DNA of 64,000 bases from Chlamydomonas reinhardtii (lineage: Eukaryota; Chlorophyta; Chlorophyceae; Chlamydomonadales; Chlamydomonadaceae). A model generated the notes under the pieces. The model ran no database searches. It saw only the letters and a program-made list of their open reading frames with translations, and was not told the origin of the DNA. Of this stretch, positions 1-10,646 are shown piece after piece. The stretch spans positions 5,411,283 through 5,475,282 of the forward strand of contig NC_057009.1 in NCBI RefSeq assembly GCF_000002595.2, written 5' to 3'. The translations under genes were made by a program, and so were the position numbers. Numbering within the stretch: the stretch's first letter is position 1; each line of letters opens with the position of its first letter.

Positions 1-123
1 CAGGAGACTTGTTTGCAACGCAAGGAAGGTCCGTGGAACCATTGGGTGGTGTCGGCGGGAACCGTGCCATCCGTGCCCTCATTCCCTTTCCCTAGCCCTT
101 CTCCCCCACGTTTCGAGTCCCAC

Positions 124-603
124 CTTCTCGGGCAGGTGAACCACCTGCTCGGGCAGATGCTCCACCAGCTCCGCCGTCTTCTCCTTGAGCGTTTTGGACT
201 CCTCGCCGACCTCGCGGCTGAACGTGCTCAACTCGCTCTTCCAGTCCGTGTCCACCACGCTCTTCACCAGCTCATCCGCGCGAGCTTTCACTGTATTTGT
301 GACTGCCGTGGCGACGCTCCACAGGTTCCACTGGTTTGCCCTACGAGCAGACCCAAGCAACTGTTTCGAGCAACAGACACGGGGAGCTTCCAACCGCGCT
401 TCGCTTACCCTGTCGAGGTGCTGGCACCAACACCTGCCTCCGCTCCATCATCGGTCTGCGACGGTCGCAGGGGTGCGCGCTTGCTCAGCTGCTTTTGACA
501 CCGCGACAATGTCGCACTTGGACCCGCGCCTCGCTCGCCTGCTTCGTACCTTGCTCTCTGGGGCCGCGTGGCCTGCCTCCTCAGCAAATAGCGCGTTGAA
601 CAT
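124..603 (-). CDS. BSD-domain-type protein, N-terminal exons only (partial)
   Basis: Two exons are visible in transcript order: 603-550 (18 codons from ATG) and 330-124 (69 codons, phase 0). The gene then continues beyond the left edge. The join is supported by a donor after 550 (AAG|GTACGA on the minus strand), an acceptor CAG just before 330, and a donor GTGGGA after 124. The N-terminus (MFNALFAEE, then WNLWSVATAV) followed by a charged amphipathic helix (DWKSELSTFSREVGEESK) resembles the start of plant BSD-domain proteins, which open with a short aromatic segment and a long helix before the BSD fold. The BSD fold itself lies outside the window, so the family call rests on the N-terminus alone. 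No catalytic role can be assigned. The start is the first ATG of the exon. It is transcribed divergently from the YEATS gene. Confidence 0.55.
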
Positions 604-1194
604 GGCGGGCTAGCGACGGCTGCTTCGTGAAGAGCACAGCGGAGCCCTAGCAGAAGCTTCCTCGAAATTAAAATTTCATCAGGTCAGTTACAATTCGTAA
701 GTAAGTATATGGTATGACTGGAGGTTGTATTGGCCGTCAGCGCTAGAGCAATGTGCAGCTGCAATTGAGGCGGGATTTGCGCACCAGCCCCACTAGGCCC
801 AAACCTGCCAGTGCTAAGCAGCATCATATTGTACTGATACATGCCGACACTGTATCAACAAATGCACATACTGTAAGGCGTTGGACACGCGATACTCCAG
901 CCATTTGTTCGCGAAGTGCACTTGTCGTCCGTACTGAAACAAAACTTACAAAGCCAAACCCCAAGCTTAGGCATACAGATCAGAGCTTGCTTGGCACACG
1001 GCTGTCAAACGTTGAAACTTGCTTTTATCTTGACTGCTGTGCTTGTTTGCACTGTCTAACAACATAAACTAGTACTGACGATAGCCGAGGAGCAGCGCCT
1101 GACGGAACTCGGACACGGCGTGGTCGGTGGGCGCGGGGGACCGCCCGAGCGGGCGTAGCAGCCGACACGGCGTGGCAGCTACGCGCGTCCAGCC
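604..1194. promoter_or_regulatory. Divergent intergenic region between BSD-type and YEATS genes
   Basis: This stretch of about 590 bases separates two start codons facing away from each other (603 minus, 1195 plus). It must therefore hold both 5' UTRs and promoters. The part next to the BSD-type gene (about 660-1080) is markedly AT-richer than the flanking exons. I see no clear TATA box and no ORF worth calling. Confidence 0.5.
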
Positions 1195-2181
1195 ATGGAC
1201 GACGGTACCTTCATAGACGTAAGAGGGCACGAGTGTGGCCTAGGCCTGGTTGGTGTCTGCATCAGCCCCCGGCCTCCACGCTAGCGTTGGGCTTGCCTTC
1301 ACCGCGGCGCCTGGCGCGGGTCACATGCACAGGAGCAAGGCAGCCGGCGGCTCCGAGACACGGAGCTGGTGGTGCCGGTTGTGGTGGGCACCTGTGCGTG
1401 GTGGCTTGGGAAAAAGGTGCGTTTGAGATGGGCCGGAGTGGCGTGGCTTGGACATTCCGGGAGGAGCAGCAGGCGCAGCAGGCGCAGCGTGGTCACAGTC
1501 CGGAAGCGGCGGGGCGAGCAGGATTGTGGGATGGTGGTATGCGCTGGGCGCTGGCACAGCGGTGGTGCCTGTGTGCTACACGCAGCATGCTTGAGAGTCT
1601 AAAAACGGGTGATGCGTGTGCGTGAGCGTGAGCGTGCGCGTGCGCGTGTGCGTGCATGACGGATGGTGGGGGGGAGGGGCTTGCGCCAGGCGCGGGCCCG
1701 TGCGCCGATTGCTGCCGGCCCGCCGCCCCGCCGCTACTGCTAAGTGCGCGGCCGCTGGTGTCACTGCCGTGTGTCGGGGCGTCGAGTGCATGTCGCTGCG
1801 CCACACGGTAGCTTGCGGCCATGCCACCCGACTCATGCTGCACAGCTGGCACAATCCTCCAGCATGTCACCCTGCACATGCTAGCTCCTCACATGCGCAT
1901 ACACAAAAACACGGACACAAGCACGGACACACAGGCCAACGCGTATGTGTGTGTTTTTCCTTTCCCTTGGGCCCGCTAACACAGGCCAACGTGTGTGTGT
2001 GTGTGTTTCCTTTCCCTTGGGCCCGCTAACACAGGCCAACGCGTGTGTGTGTTTCCTTTCCCTTGGGCCCGCTAACACAGGCCAACGTGTGTGTGTGTGT
2101 GTGTTTCCTTTCCCTTGGGCCCGCCAACACAGGCCAACGCGTGTGTGTTTTTCCTTTCCCTTGGGCCCGCTAACACAGGCC

Positions 2182-2262
<81 letters not shown>

Positions 2263-4684
2263 CCTTTCCCTTGGGCCCGCCAACACAGGCCAACGCGTGT
2301 GTGTGTTTCCTTTCCCTTGGGCCCGCTAACACAGGCCAACGTGTGTGTGTGTGTGTGTGTGTGTGTTTCCTTTCCCTTGGGCCCTCCAACACAGGCCAAC
2401 GACAGCGTGACGCACAGGTGGACGGTGTATTTCCGCAGTGCCAACGGGGAGGACCTCAGCCACATCATTTCAAAGGTGGGGCAGGGAGCACGCACGCGTG
2501 TCTTGGAGCTGGTGGAGGGGAGGGGAGGGGAGGCGGTGCGGTGCGGGTGTGATGGGGCTGGCGCCGACGCGCCGAAGGCGGGTTGCATGTCGGGTGTGGA
2601 CTCTGTATGGGACCAAGGGCCGGGCAACCAAGTCACCCCGCAGTGGCACATGTGACTGGGACGTGCGTTTCAAGTGTCGCTGGGCTGCGGGCGTGTCAGC
2701 GCTGCCTCGCCCTGTGGCTCCAGTCTTGACGCTACATGGACACTATGGCTCGGGCGCGTGGCTAACGGCGGCGCAGGTGACGTTTGAGCTGCACCACACC
2801 TTCACCAACCCGCACCGCGTGTGCCTACAAGCGCCGTACGAGGTCACGGAGCAGGGCTGGGGCGAGTTCGACATCAACATCACGGTGAGCGGCCGCGCGT
2901 AGGCCGTGTGCACGTGTGCTGCGTGGGGCCCGTGTGTGGGTGTGGTGCGCGTATCGCGTGTGGGTGTGGGTATACCGGGGGGATGGCATCATGCGCGGCG
3001 GGAACCTCACATGACACACAGTTAAGTGGGGGTCTAATGCCAGGTTAGCGGCTGGCTGAGCCCTGCCGAAGGCTGGAGCTGAGGATTAGATTCGGGCGGG
3101 AAATCGGGCCGCCGCGCCCACTTAGCGGGCGCTGGGGCTCCGGGGGTAATAACGTAGCGCTGCTCAACAGGGATCGTTCACCGCCCGTAGCTGCTCCAGC
3201 GTATGCCTGAGTACTGTACCCCGTATGCCGGCCGCAGCAGCTCCCCACCTGCAAGGCCCTTGCCGACAGCCGCCCCACAACCTGCACCCACACCCCCGGT
3301 CCCCCGCACCTCACTCCCGCACGCCACGCCCGCACCCTGTGTCCCCGCCCGCAGCTGACGTTCACTCCGGACGCGCGCGAGAAGGACGTGTCCATCATGC
3401 ACCGCCTCAAGCTGTACGAGAGCGAGAGCACGCCCAACACCACCAAGAAGCCCGTCATGAGCGAGGTGCGTGTGTGTGTGTGTGTGGGGGGGGGGTATGT
3501 GCCCGAGCCCAACGAAACAGGTCCCAATAGGGGCGGGGGGGGGAGGCGAGGGGAGACGGGGGAGCGGGCGAGCTGGTGGACGTGGTCGAAGGGAACAAAG
3601 CGAAAGTGGTGATAAAGGTGGTCACGGTGGTGGTGGGCCGTCGGCGGACGGTTTAAGGGTCAGCGGGAGCCGGGGAGTGCAAGGCGGGAACTGGAGACAG
3701 GGGAGTTCGGTGGGGCGGCCACTGGCACGACGCGGTTAGACAGGCGCGCACAGGCACTGCGCTCGCCCTGCGACTCACACAAAGCCAGCCCGCAGCTGCG
3801 TCTCGCGAGAGGGAAGGCCGATATGCGACCAGTCCAGGCTGTGACGCCGGGACTGGGTTCCGTGGCCGGATACGGAAGCGGGAATCTTGGGAGGAAGAAG
3901 CAGTGTTGCCGGCCTGAGTTCCGCGAAATCAAGGTGCCAAATCTCTCGCCCGACTCGATTTAAAGCCCACGAGGAAAAGGAGGAGGCCCATTCCGTCATG
4001 TGCGTTAGTATGGCGCCCGGTGTGGGGCTGGTGTGACAGGGGTGTGGGGGTTGTAAATACCAGCCCAAACTAATCCAAACCAAGCTAAAACGAGCGTAGA
4101 ACAGGGGGGAGGCCCCCGTGTCGAGAAGCTTTCAAGCGCGTAATGAAGAGCGCAGGCGTGCATAGCAGGCTGTACGAAGGGCGCCCGCAGAGGCACGACT
4201 CGCTTGCCAAACTTCCCGATTCACTCCGGGGCCTCCTTCCAAAGTTCATCCACACTCTGTCGCTCCTTCCCGTTGTGGCTCTGCACCTCCGCGTAACATT
4301 ACAACCCCGCCCCGGCCCCACATGTGTCCTCCTCTCTGCCACTTCCTCAACGCGCTCCGCGCGCGGCTCCACCACGTACACGTACATACCAACCAGCCTG
4401 CAGCCTTCGCCCGTCGGCCGCACTTCTGCTACAGCTTCCCACCCCTCCGCAAGCACACATACACAGACCTCCGTCTCAAGTGCTCTCTTACACACACACG
4501 CATATACATACACAAGCCTCCTCCTTGCGAGCTCTCTAACGCACACACGTTCACACACACATACACACACACGCGCTATCACACACGCTCTCTCTCACGC
4601 GCGCGCGCGCACACACACACGCACGCATTGTCTTTGCGCAACGTTTTCCTTGTGCTCTTTAACACACACGCACGCACACGCACG

Positions 4685-4733
<49 letters not shown>

Positions 4734-4994
4734 ACACACACACACACACACAGACACACACACACACGCACACGCACGCAGGTGTACGAGGAGCTGGTGT
4801 TCAGTGAGCCGGTGGAGTCCTTCTACCGCCGCGTGGTGGCGGAGCCGCAGCGCCGCGCCACCGAGCTGAGCTGCCAGGCCTGGATCCTGACCTTTGACGA
4901 GCGCGAGGAGGTGGAGAAGCTCAAGGAGTGCCGGGCGCGGGTGGCGGCCATGGTGGCCGAGGTGCGCAAGGACTTTGAGGGCGCGGCAAGGTGA
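1195..4994 (+). CDS. GAS41: YEATS-domain chromatin reader, GAS41/YAF9 type
   Basis: Six exons give a 206-residue protein: 1195-1218, 1333-1416, 2395-2475, 2777-2884, 3355-3465 and 4782-4994, all joined in phase 0. The YEATS fold occupies about residues 20-125, with the family landmarks HRWTVYFR, HHTFTNPHR, PYEVTEQGWGEF and MHRLKLYE. YEATS domains bind acylated histone H3. GAS41/YAF9 proteins are subunits of SWR1/NuA4-type remodelling and acetyltransferase complexes in the nucleus. The C-terminal 70 residues (SEVYEELVFSEPVESF, then a charged helix with EVEKLKECRARVAAMV) match the GAS41-type coiled-coil tail rather than AF9. The start is the first ATG, in a tiny 8-codon exon with a strong GTAAGA donor. 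Intron 2 contains a decoy-acceptor minisatellite. Intron 5 (1316 bases) contains an antisense copy of the RHP1 5' region and a long (CA)n tract. TGTAA signals follow at 5443 and 5498. Confidence 0.85.
1931..2394 (+). repeat. Compound minisatellite carrying repeated 3' splice sites (intron 2 of GAS41)
   Basis: Nine ACAGGCCAAC sites start at 1931, 1981, 2031, 2077, 2129, 2175, 2285, 2331 and 2391. The last one is the true acceptor plus the first codons of exon 3. Each unit is a GT tract of variable length, then a pyrimidine-rich TTTCCTTTCCCTTGGG block, then CCCGCTAACACAG and GCCAAC. The GT tract between the sixth and seventh sites is longest (about 2185-2261). The repeat unit thus equals polypyrimidine tract, acceptor and start of the exon. 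Confidence 0.95.
3714..4246 (-). pseudogene. Duplicated RHP1 promoter and first exon, inside GAS41 intron 5
   Basis: This block is a close copy of 10154-10646, in the same orientation. It covers the end of RHP1 intron 1, all of coding exon 1 and about 300 bases of upstream sequence. Exon 1 codons are preserved ([17 protein letters not shown] and [16 protein letters not shown]), as are the donor and the TTTAAAT box, but the ATG region differs: the bases that hold the start codon in RHP1 are replaced. No further RHP1 exons follow. A roughly 52-base insertion at about 4051-4102, absent from the parent, is a copy of a short dispersed element. It lies antisense to the host gene and so places an RHP1-type promoter within its intron. 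Judging from the few mismatches, the duplication looks fairly recent. Confidence 0.9.
4685..4775 (+). repeat. (CA)n microsatellite just upstream of the last GAS41 exon
   Basis: A long, nearly pure CA tract with a few G interruptions. It ends only a few bases before the acceptor at 4781, so it occupies the place where a polypyrimidine tract is expected. It is preceded by CTTGTGCTCTTTAACACAC, a sequence that recurs before another CA tract at about 27976. Confidence 0.95.
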
Positions 4995-6819
4995 TGGTTG
5001 CGGGTGCTGCGGTGCGGTGGTTACCGAAGATGCTCAAAGAAACGAAATGCGCACGGTGGTGGTGTGCGGGCGTGCGGATGCGGTGCAGCGCGTGTGATGG
5101 CGGGGCGTGTGGCTGGGCGGTAGCTGGAAGGTGCTGCGAGCGCCTGGAGGGAGTCGGGGCCGTCCCGTGGCAGGCTGCCGCTGTCGCCGCGAGTTGCAAT
5201 GTACGGGGGACTTGGAACCTTCGAGGGGGTGCTGGAAGCAATGCCGTGCTGTGCAGCTGGTGCTGCGTCATGGCTCCGCTGCATCTGTGAGTAGCCGGGA
5301 AAGGCCAAGCAGGGCGCAAAGCTCGGAGCATGGTGCCGTGGGGTTGGGCCCCGTGAGCGTGCACTTCACAAACGGGCTGACGCACGCGTCTCCTGGGGAA
5401 TGTTAGTATGTTACAGTATGTTGAGGATGTGCCTGTTCGATGTGTAATTGTGGTATGGGCCATGTACCACGTAGGTCACGCACGTAAGTAGATGCGATGT
5501 AATCGCCGGCTCGCCTATTTAGCCATGAACTTGATGCTACCGACTGCCGCAAACCGAACTGTTGCCTCAACGGTTTGCAACGACCTGCGCAGTCAACTCA
5601 TCCACAACCCTGCCAAACGTGTTTGCTTCAACACTGTCCGCCACATCCGTGCTTGCTATCTAGCATCATGCTTTTGCTGCTTGCAGCTAATGCCATCCCG
5701 ATATTACCACAATGCCGTCACCACACCAAGACAAACCCATGCGCGGACAGCCTGAGTAACACAAATGCCTTCCGCATGCTAACCCCTGCATGCCGCTGCC
5801 GTGCCTTGACCGTGCAGCAGCAGCAGTATGTGGTCTAGCAAGCCGCCGCAAATGCCTTATTGCATGGGAATCCGCTATGATGCACTCAAACCGACAGTCC
5901 GGCAAGCACATGGATTTCCTTGCATCCCGATGCCATACACACGTCACACATGCGGACTTCTAATGATGTGTACGTGCGCCCAATCCGGTTCCCGACATTC
6001 GTAATATTGCTAATAGCTTGATTCTTGGTACTCAGGTACCGTCCGTGTGTAATGCTATCTAGTCCATGTGTAACTGAAAGCCTGACTGGTGCAGCCCTGG
6101 CACTCGTAAAATACCGTACAGTGGCCACCCTGCGGTGGCCAACTCAGTACACAGGGCGTGCGCACAAACACAAACAAAAACGCTAGTTACTGCCTGCGAC
6201 TGCCACCATCTGTCCGACCACCCACGCGTACGGCGCGGCGGGGAATTCCTGCTGCCGCCTCATATGCGCCGTGCACAAATCTCTCAGGGACGCCCTAACA
6301 ACTCCCACTGGCGCTACAATCCCAGGGCCCATACGGGCAAGAATCAGTGCACACGCACACCATGTGTGTATTTGTGTGTTCGTGTGTGAACACGCTCTCC
6401 CCACGGACTTCTCAGCAGTTTCAACTCCGCCCAGCAGCAGTTGCGCTTCAGCGCTCATAGAGACACCCACGACCATGGGTAACCCACCCCGATCATAGCC
6501 GTGGACGCACTTCCGGACATCCCCAACGCGGCCCAAGCCACAAGCAGGTCAATTCACAATACCGCAAGACAAAGGCGACGCGCTCATGGCGCGCCTCACT
6601 CTGCACGCTCGCTCACGCAAGCCAAGCCGAGCCTCAAGGCACAAACCATTGCCAGGACTCCCAAGCGTTCCTGGCTTCCGGCTCCGCCTCACTCATTCAT
6701 TCATCAGTTCACGCAGTCGGCCGCGGAGCCGCTGCCCCCGCCGACTGCAACCGCAGCGTCTTACTTCATCTCTTTTACTAACGTGTCTTGTCCGCCGAGC
6801 ACCGAACGAGTCTGCCGCT
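4995..6819. other. Convergent intergenic region (3' ends of GAS41 and RHP1)
   Basis: No gene is seen here. For GAS41, TGTAA signals lie at 5443-5447 and 5498-5502. For RHP1 on the minus strand the only TTACA (TGTAA reversed) noticed is at 5411-5415, which would imply a 3' UTR of about 1.4 kb overlapping the GAS41 3' UTR. The stretch 5500-6500 is AT-richer, and its ORFs are short and incoherent. Confidence 0.5.
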
Positions 6820-9800
6820 CTACACGTTGCCGGCGCCGGCCACCATGGGCTGCACCGGGCGCGCGGCGTTCTCCATGGCGTGACCGTCCGCGAACAGCGG
6901 CGTATCGATGGGGGTGGCGGCGGCGGCGTGCATGCCCATCACGGGCGCTGAGGAGGCCATCACGGGCGCGGCCTGCATGGTCACGGCGATCTCGCCCACG
7001 GAGCGCTGGCCGGTGGCAGGCACGCCTGACACAGCGATCTCGCGGCCCTCGCGAATGGGGTTGAGCTGGCCCACTGCGGCAGAACGGGTAAATCGGAGCA
7101 GGCGAGGCAGTTGGTGAGTTGCGTGGGCTGGAGGTCACACTCGGCAACGGATTGGCCCTGGGTTGCGCAGCCCGCACGTGCACAACCGAAGCCACTTCCG
7201 CCACGGCCACTGATGCCAGCCGCTGCGACGGCCACAGGGAGCGAGACCGAGACTCACCGCTGACGGACTGGTTGTGGTGGCTCTTGCCGTGTGCGCTCAT
7301 GTTGCTGAGGTGGATGGAGGTGGAGATGGGCATGGGCTCCACGCGCTGGTGCTCCCACCAGGGCCCATCGTCGAACAGCTGCAGACAGGCGTGCAGGAAA
7401 ACGGGCAAAACACATGTGAGCAACAAGAAGGACGCAAGAAGGTACAGCCGAAGGCGGCGCGTAGGCGGAACAAGCAAGCGAACGGGAGCGCCTCAGGGCC
7501 GCCGTTTCTCACCTCGGGCACGGTCAGCGGGTCGTCGCCACGGGGGTTGAACCACGACACCACGAAGCCGCCTAGCAGGCCGCCGGCGATTGCGATGCCC
7601 ATGGTCACCACGCCCGCAAGCACCTGGTAGCCCAGCTGCTGGCGGCCGGTGTCGTGCTCCAGGTAGTCGGGGTGCTGGCCCAGAGCCGCCAGGCCAGCCA
7701 CCAGCGTGCCGACGATGGCGGGGATGCCGTGCAGGTTGTGCACACCTGGGCGCGGGGACAACGGCGATGCAGGCAATGGCAGGGCGCAGCAGTCAGTGAT
7801 GGCCGGGCGGGAAAGAGGCGTAGAGTTGTGTGCACACACAAAACTAATGACAGCCTCACCGCAGGTGTCGCCCAGTCCGATGGTGCGGTCCAGGAAGGGC
7901 ATGAGGTACTGGAAGCCCAGGGTGCTGATGGCTCCCGCGCCCAGGCCCACAGCCAGCGCGCCACCGGGCGTCAGGCGCAGCGTGCAGGCGGCGCCCATCG
8001 CCACGCCACCGGCCAGGGTGCTGTTCTGGATGTGCACCATGTTGAAGCGGCCGCCCACCAGGGCCGAGGTGGCGAACACCGATAGCCCGGCGCCCAGCAG
8101 CGACAGCAGCGTGTTGACGATGGACAGGAATTGGGCGGCCTTCTTGGCATCGGTCGCCTCCTCCATGTGGCCAGCCGACACGGACGCCAGGGCGCCGTTG
8201 AAGCTGGGCCCTGTGGCCGGTGGAATGAGAAAGAAAGGATGCAGCAGGGGTCAGATGGAGAAGGGTAGGGTAATCCTAGGGCGGGCGCGGGATCTGGGCA
8301 CATCGGCGCTACTGATGCTGCACAACGGGCACAACAACGCAACCACGCGACGCTCTATGCAGCATGCGGACTCACAGTAGATGAAGAGGAAGATGGTTCC
8401 GATCATGGAGAAGATGTCGTTCAGGTAGGCGCCCGAGTTCTTGGGGTTGTCCAGGCCGTGCAGCGGCTGCCTGTGGGAGCAGCAGCAAGGGCAAAAACAC
8501 GAGCACTGAGCAAGGGGCAAGGGCACAGGGTCTGTGTGCGCCCCACTCCCTCGGGCCGTGTGTGCCTCCCTCCCTCGTGCGTATCTCACTTGCGGCTGAT
8601 CATGAGCGAGGCTGCCAATCCGTAGTAGGCTCCGAACAGGTGGATGACGATGGTGCCGCCCATGTCCAGCGCCTTGAATGTGTGGATCACCAGCTGCTGG
8701 TTGAGAGCGTACAGCGGAACCTGAAGCGAGGGAGGAGAGAGTCAAGTAGAGGAGAACAAAAAGGAGGGAACGTTAGCATGGAGAACACCAAGAGAGCAGG
8801 ATGGGTGCGGGCGCAGTCACGGTTCCCAGATAACCAATGCGGCGGTCTGTCATGCGGCACGCAGCTTCTAAAACTAGCGATCGGGAATCAGCTGACACGC
8901 ATGCACCTGCCAAAAGAGCAGCCACAGCAACTGCGTGGGCGTGGCCTTGCCGATGATGGCGCCGAAGGCAATCATACCAGAGGCTGCGGGGGAGACACAC
9001 GGGTAGCATTGAGCCACGTCAAGCGACGCCGCACAGGAAAGGGGACCAGAGCATGGTACAATGCGACGTGGGAGTCCGAAACGGCGTGAACATAGAACAG
9101 GGATGGGAATGGCACAAGCCCGTGACTTGTTACGCACTGAATTACTGTACCTAGCTGGCATGCATCTCGGCAAGTAACAGCCCAAGCGCATGCGGCTCAC
9201 CGGCGCAGAAGGCGCAGTCGATCAGCAAGGCGATGTCGATCTGGATCTTGGTGCGATGGTAGTTCCAGAACACTTGCTGTGGGAGGACAGGAAGGAACGG
9301 GGCCGCTGGGATGAAGGCACGAAATTGGATGGAGCAGCAGATCTTCACCAGTCTTTCGATGTTGTTTGCACGGCCAGGTGCGCCGTGCGCGCCCATTACA
9401 AACTTGCAGTATGCGGACCCTTATGTCCCTCTCTTTGTCACGCGCACCTGCGTGGCGCCGATCATGAGGATGGCCTCCAGGAACATGAGCGCCGAGGCAA
9501 AGTAGTTCAGGGCCACAGCGCCGTAGCCGTAGCGGCGCATGAAGGTCATCAGGAAGCCGAAACCGATCCACACCATGATGTTGACATCGACCAGGTCTGT
9601 TGGGCAGAGGGCAATGACAGCGGCATGTTGCAGGAAGGGGAGAAGCGCGATAGTGTGTGTAGGGGGGGGGACCATGCGGAACTCGCGCGAGCCCTACCCT
9701 GCATTTTCAAACGAGCGGCCGACCTAGCGCTTACATTTGTAAAAGCGATCGACCTCCTCCTGCGCATTTGTGCCCAACTCGGTGTACTGGGTCAAGCCGA

Positions 9801-10346
9801 AAAACAGGCCTGCGACGGAAGGGAAAAGTGCAGGTTGGGCTTGCGGCATGCTGGAAGGACCTGGACCTATCCCCAGGGCGGAAGCGGCACAAGAGCTATA
9901 AGCAATGAATGTGTTCGGCTCATGAGGGTTGCGGAAACAGGCGCCACGCTAAAGCGGCCGGTACTATCGAACGCGCGCGCGCAAGGTTGGTAGTCGCTCG
10001 GCTTCTTGCTTACCGACGAAAATCACAATCACCACAGCAGCCGAGGGCCTGAAATGCCACACACATGAGCCAATGAAACAGGTGAGATCAGCAAGGCCTG
10101 CGCCGAGCGCGGCCGCCGGACTTGCATCGGACGCATTTCTAGGGGGCGCGCGCGGCGGCCACTGGCACGAAGCGGTTAGACAGGCGCGCACAGGCACCGC
10201 GCTCGCCCTACGACTCACACAAAGCCAGCCCGCAGCTGCGTCTCGCGAGAGGGAAGGCCAATATGCGACCAGTCCAGGCTGTGACGCCGGGACTGGGTTC
10301 CGTGGCCCGATACGGAAGCGGGAATCTTGGGAGGAAGTGCCTGCAT
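6820..10346 (-). CDS. RHP1: Rh-type ammonia/CO2 channel protein 1
   Basis: Twelve exons in transcript order: 10346-10219, 10048-10014, 9809-9735, 9596-9448, 9276-9201, 8983-8907, 8720-8590, 8470-8376, 8210-7860, 7745-7513, 7378-7258 and 7073-6820. They encode 574 residues. Rh proteins are multi-spanning membrane channels of the Amt/Rh superfamily that pass neutral gases (NH3, and CO2 is proposed). Family motifs are [17 protein letters not shown], the exon-junction motif WPSFN, and the two pore histidine contexts [10 protein letters not shown] (His about 207) and VHNLHGIPA (about 375-378). The hydrophilic C-terminal 100 residues are presumably cytoplasmic. The ATG at 10346 is preceded by an in-frame TAA, which fixes the start. 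From established work the C. reinhardtii RHP1 transcript rises at high CO2; nothing in the sequence shows that. It is a tandem partner of RHP2. Confidence 0.95.
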
Positions 10347-10646
10347 GGTTGCCGGCCTGAGTTCCGCGAAATCAAGGTTACCAAATCTCTCGCCCGACTG
10401 AATTTAAGCCCACGAGGAAAAGGAGGAGGCCCATTCCGTCATGTGCGTTAGTACGGCGCCCGGTGTGGGGCTGGTGTGACAGGGGTGTGGGGGGAGGCCC
10501 CCGTGTCGAGAGGTTCTCAAACGCATTATGGAGAGCAGAGGCGTTCATAGTAAGTTGTGTGAATGGCGCCCGCAGAGGCGGGACTTGCTAGCGAGCTTCT
10601 GCGTAACCAAACTTCTCGATTTGCCCTGGGGCCTCCTTCCAAAGTT
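10347..10646 (-). promoter_or_regulatory. RHP1 5' UTR and proximal promoter
   Basis: An AT-rich CTTAAATT box (about 10400-10407, minus strand) lies some 55-60 bases upstream of the ATG, and a strong G-rich/C-rich block surrounds about 10480-10510. The whole segment is duplicated at about 3840-4246, where the TTTAAAT box is conserved. Function is inferred from position. Confidence 0.45.

Noticed and set aside
1931-2394. CRISPR-like regular repeat array
   Set aside because: The units differ only in GT tract length, the spacers are not unique, and the genome is eukaryotic nuclear. It is a minisatellite.
1881-2655. Long open frames of Cys-Val or Thr-His repeats on both strands
   Set aside because: They are translations of the (GT)n/(CA)n minisatellite. 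Except for the in-frame link to exon 3 noted in the findings, they have no gene features.
3775-4083. A separate RHP-like gene inside GAS41
   Set aside because: Only the first exon and promoter are present and the start codon region is altered, so it is a partial duplicate.
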